DNA from: Clostridium sp. CAG:568
GTDB lineage: Bacteria > Bacillota_I > Bacilli_A > RFN20 > CAG-288
Assembly: GCA_000434395.1 (NCBI GenBank)
Contig: FR878767.1
Location: 1 to 20,636 of the forward strand
Length of the DNA stretch: 20,636 nucleotides
Direction: 5' to 3'
A program made the translations under genes and the position numbers. Shown here piece by piece: positions 1-8,418 of the stretch. Under the pieces are notes generated by a model, which was given only the letters and a program-made list of their open reading frames with translations, had not been told where the DNA came from and did no database searches. How positions within the stretch are numbered: position 1 is the first letter of the stretch; each line of letters begins with the position of its first letter.

Positions 1-114
1 CCAGTGAGAGGGGTGCAGTACAAAGCTGAGGATTTTTATATGTTTATTTGCTAAAAGCTTTTAGAATAGAATTTTAAAATTGTATGCGTATCAATTTAGT
101 AAATATATTTATGA
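1..114. other. Left-edge intergenic stretch with a possible gene tail
   Basis: No complete gene lies here. Bases 1 to about 36 are visibly richer in G and C than the rest. On the plus strand two short frames are open from the edge: one ends at TAA 52-54 (17 residues), the other at TGA 27-29. Either could be the tail of a convergent gene, but neither is recognisable. Two perfect palindromes follow, a 14-mer at 51-64 and a 12-mer at 70-81. Neither has a T-run in the minus-strand direction, so I do not call a terminator for the lipoprotein operon that ends at 115. Confidence 0.3.
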
Positions 115-2670
115 TTAATTACCTAAAGTAAATTCCAAAGAATTGATTTTAACTTGTTTTTCTGCCTTCATTGATATTTTGGAACTTGTTGTATTTATCA
201 TTGAAACTGTATCAATATCTGTCACTGTAAAATCATTTGACGAAATACTACCTTTTGTAAAAGGTTTACTTGGATTGGAGTCAGGACTGATTGCTTTAAT
301 AGTTCCGGATGCAACACTAATTTCCATTGAATAACCTTGATAGAAACGAAGTGAATTGCTACTTAAATAACGTTTCATTTGAGAGGGAGCAATATTGCTA
401 CTCCCTTGTTTGAATAAGAAAGTGATTCCTTGAGTAGTTAATGTTGCTGTTTTTGCACTATCATCAGCTATAAATAAATCATCAATTTCGGAGGTGAAAG
501 ATACTGTTACTGTAGTTATATTCTCATCTACTACAGTAATCTTAGCTTGAACCTTAAGAGTTTCGCTCTTCTTTGCAGTTATAGTTGTTTCACCGACAGC
601 AAGACCAGTTACTAAACCATTTTGATCGACTGTAGCAACACTTTCTGCACTGGAAGACCAAACAATTGGATCGGTATTAGTTCCACCAGCATAGGTGGCA
701 TTTAACTGAAGAGTCTTATCATTGCCGTGAATGTTGATTTCGCCTTTTTCTTTATCCAATGTAAGCACTTCTTGCTGACTGGTAATTTCTATATTTGAAG
801 GGCAGAAGAAGTTACTAGCAGCTGCAAACACATCTGCATTAAATACAGCACCAGCTGTCAGTTTAGTGAAAGGATCTTTAGTAATGTCATAATCACGTGA
901 ATCCATGAATAAATCATATTCATATGAACCGAGAGTAAACTTGACAGTCATGTTTCCACTTGAGTCTTCGGTATTAGAAATGACTACACCCTGATTGATT
1001 TTATAGGCTTTGGAAATGTTGTCTTGACCAAAAGCAAAAGCGGCACTTGAAGATGTCAATTCTGTGGCTGTTGGCTTGACAATAGAAGGGTCAGCTTCAG
1101 TCAACTTTGTTATTACATTATTTTTTGTTTCGTAAGTGGTAACTGATCCATTTGCATAGTGAGATATATCTCCAGTAAACTCAATTAAATCACCTACTTT
1201 AATTCCAGTTAATTGCTCGGGTTGAACCTTATAAAGAATAAAGTAATCTTCTCCATCTGCGATAAATACCTTATCGTAGAGTCCATAGTCGCTTCTAGGA
1301 GTTCCGGTATGACCCATGACATAACCACGTGATTTAACTTTTCCTGAAGTCATTGACTTCAATTCTGAAAGCTTAGAAAGAGCAAGGGCAGTAGCATTGA
1401 TAGTTACTTCAGCAGTCAATGTTTTACCATCTTTGACATAAGTGGCTTTTACCTTGATAGTTCCTTCACCAGTGATGGTCAAGACATCATTTTCAAGTGA
1501 AGCTAAATCGCTTCCTTCTTCTATTGTGTATGTTACACCTTCAGTTACTTTAACTCCGTTAGCAGTTGTTACTAGGGTAACTTCTTTTCCAACATATGCA
1601 TCTCCAGTATATGAAACTTCCAAAGGTTTTGCATCAGCATCTACAATAGAAACACCGGAAGAAGCATATGCGAATTGTGCACCATTGAACCAAGATAAAG
1701 GTGCTGTAATCTTGTATTTCTTTCCAGCCACTAAAGTGTCGGAAGGTGCAGCGGGGTCAAATTTGTCAGTTCTTAAAACTATGTCAGTGTTTCCTAACTT
1801 AAATTTTACATTTACTCCTGTGCCTTTGGAAGGTTTTCCGCTCACATATTCAGCTTCGAATGTGTAGAGATTTCCTACTTTATCATAAGTCAATGCTTTA
1901 TATCCAGCTTCATCCAATTCGATAGGCTTCATGGCCTCGACTTCTGTGGTAGAAACTATAGCGGATGTTCCACTTACTCTACTTCCGGAATTATAGTTGC
2001 TTATCTGAAGTCCTCTTTCATTTTGATTTCCGTTTTTATCTTTTGAGTTAGAGTGAACGATAAAAGCAGTGATATCAACTGTTTGGCCGACAGTGAATGA
2101 CTTGTTAGTAATAGCTGTATCGGCGTTATTGAATGACCAGTTGTAAATATAAGCTCCACCAGTTGAATCGGAGATGTAGGCTGAAGTTCCTAAAGAAGCT
2201 GTCACCTTTCCTCTCATCTTTATTAATTTATTTGCATTGCTATTAGCAGCCTTAGCCTCGGCTATGGTGTAGATATGCTCACCCTCAGCTACTTCTACTG
2301 TTTTTTCGATTGTTTCACCTTTGTAAGTGGCTGTGATCTTGACAGATCCGTTTCCAGTGAAGGTGATCTTATTTCCAGAAACAGTGGCCTTAGAAGCATC
2401 ATCTACGGAGTAGACTACACTTGCTTGCTCAACTATAGCTGAGCCATTGTTCTTGAAAATCAATGTGACTGTCATTCCCTCTTTCAATTCACCATTCACA
2501 TCGAAGGTGTAAGAGTTCTTTACAGAAGGGGTTTGAGAGTTGTTGGAAGGAGTGGTAGGATTGTTGGAAGGTTGTGATGGATTGTTTTCATTTCCGCAAG
2601 AGACTAATCCGATAGATAATACGGCAAGAATAGCAGCAAACAATGACTTGGATTTTTTCATTTTTTTCAT
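115..2670 (-). CDS. Large surface lipoprotein with duplicated Ig-like and OB-fold modules
   Basis: This is an 851-residue lipoprotein with a type II signal peptide; the lipobox ends at Cys25 (LVSC). A Pro/Asn/Ser/Thr-rich tether spans about 26-52. Then come an Ig-like strand-rich module (53-127), an OB-fold-like domain (about 133-232) and a further beta module (about 236-348). The same trio repeats at about 350-427, 430-523 and 530-630. A bacterial Ig-like Big_2 domain follows (about 635-714; WSSS...ATVD..G.VTG), then a C-terminal beta domain (718-851) resembling tail domains of secreted nucleases, from memory. No catalytic motif is visible, so binding, possibly of nucleic acid, is the best guess. 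It is the last gene of the operon, 7 nt after the previous stop, and its AAAGGA ribosome site overlaps that stop. ATG at 2661 is an alternative start. Domain calls are by eye; function is inferred. Confidence 0.85.
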   Translation of the reverse strand: MKKMKKSKSLFAAILAVLSIGLVSCGNENNPSQPSNNPTTPSNNSQTPSVKNSYTFDVNGELKEGMTVTLIFKNNGSAIVEQASVVYSVDDASKATVSGNKITFTGNGSVKITATYKGETIEKTVEVAEGEHIYTIAEAKAANSNANKLIKMRGKVTASLGTSAYISDSTGGAYIYNWSFNNADTAITNKSFTVGQTVDITAFIVHSNSKDKNGNQNERGLQISNYNSGSRVSGTSAIVSTTEVEAMKPIELDEAGYKALTYDKVGNLYTFEAEYVSGKPSKGTGVNVKFKLGNTDIVLRTDKFDPAAPSDTLVAGKKYKITAPLSWFNGAQFAYASSGVSIVDADAKPLEVSYTGDAYVGKEVTLVTTANGVKVTEGVTYTIEEGSDLASLENDVLTITGEGTIKVKATYVKDGKTLTAEVTINATALALSKLSELKSMTSGKVKSRGYVMGHTGTPRSDYGLYDKVFIADGEDYFILYKVQPEQLTGIKVGDLIEFTGDISHYANGSVTTYETKNNVITKLTEADPSIVKPTATELTSSSAAFAFGQDNISKAYKINQGVVISNTEDSSGNMTVKFTLGSYEYDLFMDSRDYDITKDPFTKLTAGAVFNADVFAAASNFFCPSNIEITSQQEVLTLDKEKGEINIHGNDKTLQLNATYAGGTNTDPIVWSSSAESVATVDQNGLVTGLAVGETTITAKKSETLKVQAKITVVDENITTVTVSFTSEIDDLFIADDSAKTATLTTQGITFLFKQGSSNIAPSQMKRYLSSNSLRFYQGYSMEISVASGTIKAISPDSNPSKPFTKGSISSNDFTVTDIDTVSMINTTSSKISMKAEKQVKINSLEFTLGN

Positions 2671-2677
2671 TTTTCCT

Positions 2678-3010
2678 TTATTTTGTTTTTACATCTTGAA
2701 GTTGTCTAATCTCGGCTTTGACTTGACGTCTTTTCTTAAGAGAGACTAATATCCTGATAATTCCATATATTAGGAGCAATGCTCCAATACCCAGGCATAT
2801 GCACATCAGGATGAAGGCAAGAGAGGAAGTATCGATTCCTTGTATCTTGTTCCTTACCATTTTATAAGAAAGCGGTAGGAAAATACACCCTATTATTATA
2901 AGAATGACACCGATTACAACGCTACAAGCCCCACTTCTTTGTTTCTCTAATAAAGCTTTGCTTTTATTGTGTAGGTCATGGCTTTGTTTTCTTTTCTCTG
3001 TTTCATCCAT
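2678..3010 (-). CDS. Small two-helix membrane protein, region A copy
   Basis: I do not recognise a named family. The 110-residue protein has a charged N-terminus (about 1-27), a hydrophobic helix at about 29-48, a short polar loop, a second helix at about 64-90 and a Lys/Arg-rich tail. Both ends are therefore probably cytoplasmic. It resembles the 131-residue protein at 15849-16244. From the end of helix 1 into helix 2 the two align without gaps over 27 positions with 10 identities, including LS.K before the loop and FIL.CI in helix 2. The start has a strong AAAGGAG site 9 nt upstream. It sits between the nuclease lipoprotein (40-nt gap) and the large lipoprotein (7-nt gap), clearly in one operon. 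An accessory role for the transporter or surface complex is inferred only from position. Confidence 0.8.
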   Translation of the reverse strand: MDETEKRKQSHDLHNKSKALLEKQRSGACSVVIGVILIIIGCIFLPLSYKMVRNKIQGIDTSSLAFILMCICLGIGALLLIYGIIRILVSLKKRRQVKAEIRQLQDVKTK

Positions 3011-3050
3011 ATGTCTTTTCTCCTTTATGGTCGAATTGTATCATTTAACC

Positions 3051-4907
3051 TTAGGCTACGTAATCTTCTAATTCGTTGAAATCTTTAGTGTTTACTATTT
3101 CGATAGAAGGCTTGTTATTTCCACCAGCAGAGATATAGTTGTTGGACATTCCGACAATTTTTCTAGCTATTTGTTGTTTATAGGTGTTCTTGTACACAGA
3201 CAAACCTTTAGTAATGGTTGCACTGCTTGATGCATTCAACATCTTTGCATATCTAGCATTTGATACTTTCATATCCATTCCATTTTGTTCTTCTGTCTCT
3301 GAACCAGGTACATAGTAAGATACTCCACCACAGAAGAACTTATATGAACATATCGCTTGTTCTTCGGTGACTGTCACATGTTCATCATCGCTTCCAAAAA
3401 CATAGGATTCTGAAGTGTAGTTTCCTTTTATGATGGCATCTCTATTGACCTTGATTCTGACGATACTTGCATCAGAAGCACCGATTCCACCAATCGATGA
3501 ATTGACTCCGTATCTTCCGAATAAAACCATGGAGTTGTCGGTGTTATAGAAAGGATATGCTTCGTTATAGGTGTTTACTTCCTGGGTTCCACCATAAGTG
3601 ATATCGCCAAAGCTATTGCTAGCTTTTTGGAATATCAATCCTTTGTTGTTATCGGATTCTGTTCCATCTCCGACTAATTCTACTAAACAGGAAGGATATT
3701 TCAAATCGAAGATATCTTTAGAAGTTGCTTTGATAGGTGTGACAGTCTCTTTCTTCACTTTAGTAACATCTTCGGTAGGATTTCCATTTTCGTCCAAATA
3801 TTTGATATCTTTATCTTCATGGTTAAAGAAACTATAGGAGACACCTTTCAATTCATACATTCCGCTGTAGTAATCCAAAACTCCGGTTACTCTCAACCAG
3901 TTTCCTACTTGGACAGGTTCATATGTTTTAAGTGTGAAGACATATAATCCGTAGTAGTTATCTCCGATTTTGTTTTGAATGTAGAAAGCTGAACCTCCTC
4001 CTACTCTGGTGACGTATCCATCAAATGAGTACCAGGTCTTATCGTCGCAGAAACTAGAGTAAGTTCCAAGGCTTTCGTTGGTATTTGGGTCGAAGTGCTC
4101 GACATAATAAGTCTTATCATAAAGCATGTCTAAAGGTAAGACTTGAGCGGGATTGTAATCGTAGTTAGGATCTTTCTCATCCGAGAATTTGTGCTTCTTA
4201 TACTCTTGAGCGATGGTATAAGCATCGAAAAAAGCATTATAGAAACTTTTTTCCATATTATCCGAAGGTGCGTTGAATCCGGAGTATCCGTTGTAGACCA
4301 ACTCGAGGTTGAGGTTTCTAAAGCTATCCTTAGTAGGATTGTCTTCGTTGCTATACCAAACATAAGCCAAGGAACGCTGGTATCCATCGAGATCGGCAGG
4401 TGCTCTTTTTCCAGTCTTTGCAGAGCCTGCAGATTGAATTATGACATACTTAGCTTTCTTCAAGATGGATTTATTGAAAAGCGAGGCGCTTCTTCCCCAT
4501 TCCTCGACTTCGGAAGTGGATTCAGGAGTGTCGACACCTAAATATCTGACTTTGACAGTGTAGTTTCCGTTGTAGGAAGTGAATTGAGTCGTATCTCCAT
4601 CGACATAGTTTGTGAAAACATCGTCAGCATCGTTAGGTGCATAGTCGGTAGTGGTCAACATTCTTTCAACACCATCTCTATTGAAGTCCATTAAATTTTT
4701 ATCGTAGGCGGAAGTCTTTTTGTTGGACATCAAAGTTTTGAACAAGTCATCATCTAAATTCAACTTTGTTTGGCCTACGACATCGTAATCATCGATAGAG
4801 CGAGTTGAAATTGTGGATGTAGTATTATTGTTTCTTCCACAGCTTCCCAACAACGTTAAGGAAGAAGTTACTAATAGAAGACTGACTAATAACTTTTTGT
4901 TTTTCAT
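3051..4907 (-). CDS. Thermonuclease (SNase)-OB-fold lipoprotein
   Basis: This is a 618-residue surface nuclease. The lipobox is L20-G-S-C23. A staphylococcal-nuclease domain covers about 98-235, with the whole active site visible: VDGDT (Asp105), RYLGVDTPE (Arg121, Asp126, Glu129) and YQRSLAY (Arg178), matching D21, R35, D40, E43 and R87 of the S. aureus enzyme. A Ca2+-dependent, sugar-nonspecific nuclease is expected. Residues about 292-360 form an OB-fold-like domain of the type attached to the YhcR nuclease. The remaining 250 residues are uncharacterised beta-rich sequence. It lies 19 nt after the ABC binding lipoprotein and shares its operon. Extracellular nucleic acid would be cut at the membrane surface next to the importer. 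Mycoplasma nucleases of the MG186 type show a similar pairing. The enzyme call is firm; coupling to uptake is inferred. Confidence 0.93.
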   Translation of the reverse strand: MKNKKLLVSLLLVTSSLTLLGSCGRNNNTTSTISTRSIDDYDVVGQTKLNLDDDLFKTLMSNKKTSAYDKNLMDFNRDGVERMLTTTDYAPNDADDVFTNYVDGDTTQFTSYNGNYTVKVRYLGVDTPESTSEVEEWGRSASLFNKSILKKAKYVIIQSAGSAKTGKRAPADLDGYQRSLAYVWYSNEDNPTKDSFRNLNLELVYNGYSGFNAPSDNMEKSFYNAFFDAYTIAQEYKKHKFSDEKDPNYDYNPAQVLPLDMLYDKTYYVEHFDPNTNESLGTYSSFCDDKTWYSFDGYVTRVGGGSAFYIQNKIGDNYYGLYVFTLKTYEPVQVGNWLRVTGVLDYYSGMYELKGVSYSFFNHEDKDIKYLDENGNPTEDVTKVKKETVTPIKATSKDIFDLKYPSCLVELVGDGTESDNNKGLIFQKASNSFGDITYGGTQEVNTYNEAYPFYNTDNSMVLFGRYGVNSSIGGIGASDASIVRIKVNRDAIIKGNYTSESYVFGSDDEHVTVTEEQAICSYKFFCGGVSYYVPGSETEEQNGMDMKVSNARYAKMLNASSSATITKGLSVYKNTYKQQIARKIVGMSNNYISAGGNNKPSIEIVNTKDFNELEDYVA

Positions 4908-4926
4908 TTTTTCTTTTTACCTTTCT

Positions 4927-6381
4927 TTACTTAGAAGCAAGAACACTGTTGTGGTAAACCTCATAGATAGCTTGATCGATGTCTCCGTTCTTTTGGTCGA
5001 CATATTTGAGAATGTTTCCAATTTCCGTACGGGCAGCAGATGATCCGATGAAGACAGGCGAGGTGAAATAGTTTTCTCTCAAAGTCTTTGTGAGATTAGG
5101 AATACGATATTTCAACTTCTTGGTAGGATCGTCTTTTCCATTTTCATCGAGTCCCAAAGCAGTCCAAGCAGAGTATGATTTGCTGTCATAAGAATTCTTT
5201 CTAACTGGATCGTATGAGTTTTCCAAAGCCAATTCGGCATTTAATTGATCATTTGAAAGATATTTAGAATAGTATTCCCAAGCGACTTTCTCCTTAGCGG
5301 AATCATCAGTGTTGAAGAAACATACTGAAGGTCCTTGCAAGATATATTGTTGGTTATTTTTGTAGGCAGGAACCTTTGCTAATCCAACACCATCGTCCCA
5401 ATTCAATCCAGTAGGATCGTTATATGTGGATCCTCCGGTAGAACCGATGGTAAACATAACCTTTCCTTTCAAGAACAAGTCTGAACTGAAGTTTCCGTAG
5501 GTTGTTTTTGTAGCCAATATTTTTTTGGAAGTAAGATTGTGAATTTCAGTTGTCAATTCCTTAAGAGCAGCTTTTGAAGATGCGTCGTTATAGAAGGAAT
5601 AGTGAGCGTCAGGAGTATTTCCAGAAGCAGTGGTATATTGGATTCCTCTTTGTTTCATCTGAGAGATGAAGAGGTTGGAGTCGGAATCATATCCCAATGC
5701 ATAAAATTCAGAGAGACCTTTCTTTTCTTCCTTGATGGCTGTACAAGCAGCGACCAAAGTTTCCCAATCCCAAGTGTTAGGATCACCTAAGGCGACAACA
5801 TAGGAACCTCCGTTCACATCGGTTTTATTTTCTGTCTTGTCTTTGTTTGTCTTGTACCAGTTGGTCTTATGGAATTCACCGATGTTGTAATACATGGCTT
5901 CGGTTGATTTATACATAGGAACTGACCAAGTTCCATCGTATTGATAATGTTTTCCTTCATCCCAATAAGCAGGCACGAAAGAGGACGAATCAAAGTCAGA
6001 ATCGCCTTTTATGAAATCATCAAGATTTAAGATCTGTGAGTTTGCTACTCCACGGCTTCCCATATATCCTGAGAAGGAATCGGGGTATCCCATGGTGATA
6101 GAAGGTGTCTTACCTGCATTCAACTGTTTCTTCACATAATCATCCAAAGTATCGTAGGAACCTCCTAAATCTACAAGTTCCACTTGATAGCCATCAGTGT
6201 TCTTATGATCTTCATTAAACTTTGCAGTCAATATTTTGAGGTTTTTTCTCTTTTCTTGACCTAAGCAATGCCAAAATTCAATAGTTTTACTTCCAGTCTT
6301 TGTTTCGTTTCCACAAGAACTTAAAGATCCAGTCAAAGTAGCAATCAAAGAAACGACTACAAATAATTTTGTATTTTTCAT
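4927..6381 (-). CDS. ABC importer solute-binding lipoprotein (UgpB/MalE-like), region A
   Basis: This 484-residue extracellular solute-binding protein is of the carbohydrate/glycerol-3-phosphate cluster. The lipobox is L20-S-S-C23. Typical marks are the opening strand with IEFWHCLG near 35, the YVKKQLNAGKTP segment, the mid-protein SVPMYKSTEAMYYN, and LQGPSVCFF towards the C-terminus. It binds the substrate outside the membrane and delivers it to the two permeases encoded just upstream. The start is backed by AAGGAT 8 nt away; the gap to the permease stop is 19 nt and to the nuclease start is also 19 nt. It is only distantly like the region B binding proteins, so the two systems probably differ in ligand. 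The substrate cannot be read from sequence. Linkage to a nuclease makes nucleotide, nucleoside or sugar-phosphate products plausible. Confidence 0.9.
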   Translation of the reverse strand: MKNTKLFVVVSLIATLTGSLSSCGNETKTGSKTIEFWHCLGQEKRKNLKILTAKFNEDHKNTDGYQVELVDLGGSYDTLDDYVKKQLNAGKTPSITMGYPDSFSGYMGSRGVANSQILNLDDFIKGDSDFDSSSFVPAYWDEGKHYQYDGTWSVPMYKSTEAMYYNIGEFHKTNWYKTNKDKTENKTDVNGGSYVVALGDPNTWDWETLVAACTAIKEEKKGLSEFYALGYDSDSNLFISQMKQRGIQYTTASGNTPDAHYSFYNDASSKAALKELTTEIHNLTSKKILATKTTYGNFSSDLFLKGKVMFTIGSTGGSTYNDPTGLNWDDGVGLAKVPAYKNNQQYILQGPSVCFFNTDDSAKEKVAWEYYSKYLSNDQLNAELALENSYDPVRKNSYDSKSYSAWTALGLDENGKDDPTKKLKYRIPNLTKTLRENYFTSPVFIGSSAARTEIGNILKYVDQKNGDIDQAIYEVYHNSVLASK

Positions 6382-6400
6382 GTTTGTTTATCCTTTTCTA

Positions 6401-7456
6401 TTAGCCTTTAATACCAGCTCTACCAACACCACGCATAATATATTTTCTAAAGATCATGAAGACGATGAGCAAGGGGAGTGTTACTAACACTGTAGCCGCC
6501 ATCTGTCTTCCGTATTCGTCGAAGTCTGTTCCTGTTTGGAAGGAATCTCTAAGTCCATTAGAAATCAAAGCATATTCTTTATGACCGGCTGTGACGAGGT
6601 TAGGCCAGACATAGGCGTTCCAACTTCCCATCAAGCTGAGAATTAGGATTGTAACCAATGATGGCATAGCCAAGGGAACCATTACTTTCCACAAATACTG
6701 CCAGTCGTTCTTTCCATCTACTTTAGCAGCCAAATACAATTCGTTTGGAATTTGCTTAAAATTTTGTCTTAACAAGTATGTATAGAAAACTGAAGTTATG
6801 AATGGAATGATCATAGCCATGTAGGCTCCACTTCTACTTCCATCCAACCATCCTAATCTAGAAACTGAGACGAAGTTTGTAATGACCATCATCTCGCCAG
6901 GAATCATCATGGTAGATAATAGCAAGGCAAACATTGTTTCCTTTCCTTTGAAGTTTAATCTAGCAAAGGCGAAGGCTGAGAGAATACAGGTCAATACAGT
7001 TCCAATAGTAGTACAGACACCAACTATCAATGTGTTCGATAGGTAAGTTCCAAAATCAAATCTTTCGAACAAATTTGCATAGTTGTTTTGAAAGTTTACA
7101 GGCCAGAATGTCTGCACACCTTCATATCCAGGAAGAAAACCTCTGATTTCAGCACCGGATTTGAATGATGTGATGATCATCCAATAGAATGGGAAGATGA
7201 ATAACAATGCCATGGCTGTCAAGAAGACATAAGTCAATATCAAGGTGATTACATGAATTACTTTCGTCTTGACTTTCTTTGATTGTACAGACATTCCTTC
7301 ATCTTTGATGACTAGGTGGAGCGATTTAGTTTCGGATACTATGATTAAAGGGGAGTTGTCATCAATCTTCTCTTCTCCCTTATAAGTATAGAGATCGGAG
7401 TTTGCCAAGACTTCCACCGGTCTTTGCATCACGATTTTGTTCAATTTATTTTCCAT
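6401..7456 (-). CDS. ABC sugar-type permease, MalG/UgpE family, region A
   Basis: This 351-residue inner permease subunit has six predicted helices. The EAA loop that docks on the ATPase is clear (ELYLAAKVDGKNDWQYLWK), followed by the family's MVPLA and GSWNAYVWP. The tail ends in FRKYIMRGVGRAGIKG, the usual MalG-type end. Its first helix starts only near residue 70. The extra N-terminal cytoplasmic segment (about 1-45) is missing from the paralogue at 18050. Its ATG overlaps the TGA of the preceding permease by one base, with GAGG 11 nt upstream, so the two are translationally coupled. An internal ATG at residue 55 is a possible alternative start but has no clear advantage. It pairs with the 7456-8406 permease as a heterodimer. 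Confidence 0.93.
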   Translation of the reverse strand: MENKLNKIVMQRPVEVLANSDLYTYKGEEKIDDNSPLIIVSETKSLHLVIKDEGMSVQSKKVKTKVIHVITLILTYVFLTAMALLFIFPFYWMIITSFKSGAEIRGFLPGYEGVQTFWPVNFQNNYANLFERFDFGTYLSNTLIVGVCTTIGTVLTCILSAFAFARLNFKGKETMFALLLSTMMIPGEMMVITNFVSVSRLGWLDGSRSGAYMAMIIPFITSVFYTYLLRQNFKQIPNELYLAAKVDGKNDWQYLWKVMVPLAMPSLVTILILSLMGSWNAYVWPNLVTAGHKEYALISNGLRDSFQTGTDFDEYGRQMAATVLVTLPLLIVFMIFRKYIMRGVGRAGIKG

Positions 7457-8406
7457 CAGTAGTACAGCCTCTTTTTAGACCAAGCGTTCTGGATCATCGT
7501 GAAGATAAATATGATTATCAACAAGACGACTGCAGATGCTGCAGCATATTGAAGAGTCGTCGTATTGCTCATCTGGTTATAGATGTAGTAGACGACAGTC
7601 AGCATCGATTTAGGCATTCCCTGAGTTGAGAAGCTACCTTCGTTTCCAAATAATCCAACCACTGAGGTGTATTCCTTGAATGCGCCTATGAATGAAGTTA
7701 TCATGACATAGACGATTTGAGGAGATAGCAGAGGAATTGTTATCTTTCTTACTATTTTCCACTTGGATGAACCATCGATTTTTGCAGCATCATAGTACTG
7801 AGCGTCGATGTTTTGCAATCCGCCTAAGAATATCAGAATCTTGTAAGGTAAGGAGTGCCATACGATATAGGTACATATTGCGAATAATCCAGACCAATAT
7901 GTAGGAGCCGCACCTGATGTACCTGCGTATATCCACGCCTTATTCCCTAGTCCGAACAGGAAGTTTATGACACCATTGTTATCGAAGATGACTGAGAAGA
8001 CCATACCGATAGCGATGGCGTTTGTGACATAAGGCATAAAGAAGATAGTTTGAAGTATCTTCTTCAACCATTTGACAGAGTTCAGGGCTATAGCTATTGC
8101 AAGTGCTAATATGATAGAGACAGGCACTGTGATAAATGTGAGTATCAATGTATTTGGAAGAGCAGTCATCACGAAGTCTTCGATATAGATGTTCACACCT
8201 GCCGCAGTGGTAACCTTAGGCTTTATCATCAAGATTTCCAAATAGTTGTCGAAGGTGAATCCGTCGCTCATTTGAAGTGCGGAATCGTAGTTCTTTTGAA
8301 AAGATAGAATCAGTGTATTTAGGATTGGATAAAACGTGAAGATAGCCATTAGGATTATGGTAGGAGCCAGGTAAAGCCAGGCTTTCCAATTGTTCTTCGA
8401 GTCCAT
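7456..8406 (-). CDS. ABC sugar-type permease, MalF/UgpA family, region A
   Basis: This 316-residue integral membrane subunit has a first helix at about 10-33 with the WLYLAPTIIL opening common to UgpA-type permeases, then about five more helices. The EAA loop is visible (YYDAAKIDGSSKWKIVRKI) and is followed by TIPLLSP and SFIGAFKEY. It forms the translocation pathway with the MalG-type partner encoded next. The start has AAGGAG about 9 nt upstream, and this site overlaps the TAA of the ATPase gene (12-nt gap). The stop is TGA, fused to the next ATG. The paralogue at 19015-19938 shares the whole layout. Substrate is not determinable. Confidence 0.93.
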   Translation of the reverse strand: MDSKNNWKAWLYLAPTIILMAIFTFYPILNTLILSFQKNYDSALQMSDGFTFDNYLEILMIKPKVTTAAGVNIYIEDFVMTALPNTLILTFITVPVSIILALAIAIALNSVKWLKKILQTIFFMPYVTNAIAIGMVFSVIFDNNGVINFLFGLGNKAWIYAGTSGAAPTYWSGLFAICTYIVWHSLPYKILIFLGGLQNIDAQYYDAAKIDGSSKWKIVRKITIPLLSPQIVYVMITSFIGAFKEYTSVVGLFGNEGSFSTQGMPKSMLTVVYYIYNQMSNTTTLQYAAASAVVLLIIIFIFTMIQNAWSKKRLYY

Positions 8407-8418
8407 TTTGGCTTCTCC

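Noticed and set aside
51..81. Palindromes at 51-64 and 70-81 as a terminator for the operon ending at 115
   Set aside because: The stems are AT-only or nearly so and no T-run follows on the minus strand.
4130..4541. Open frames on both strands inside the nuclease gene
   Set aside because: They lie within a well-supported coding frame, lack ribosome sites and resemble no protein; they are frame shadows.
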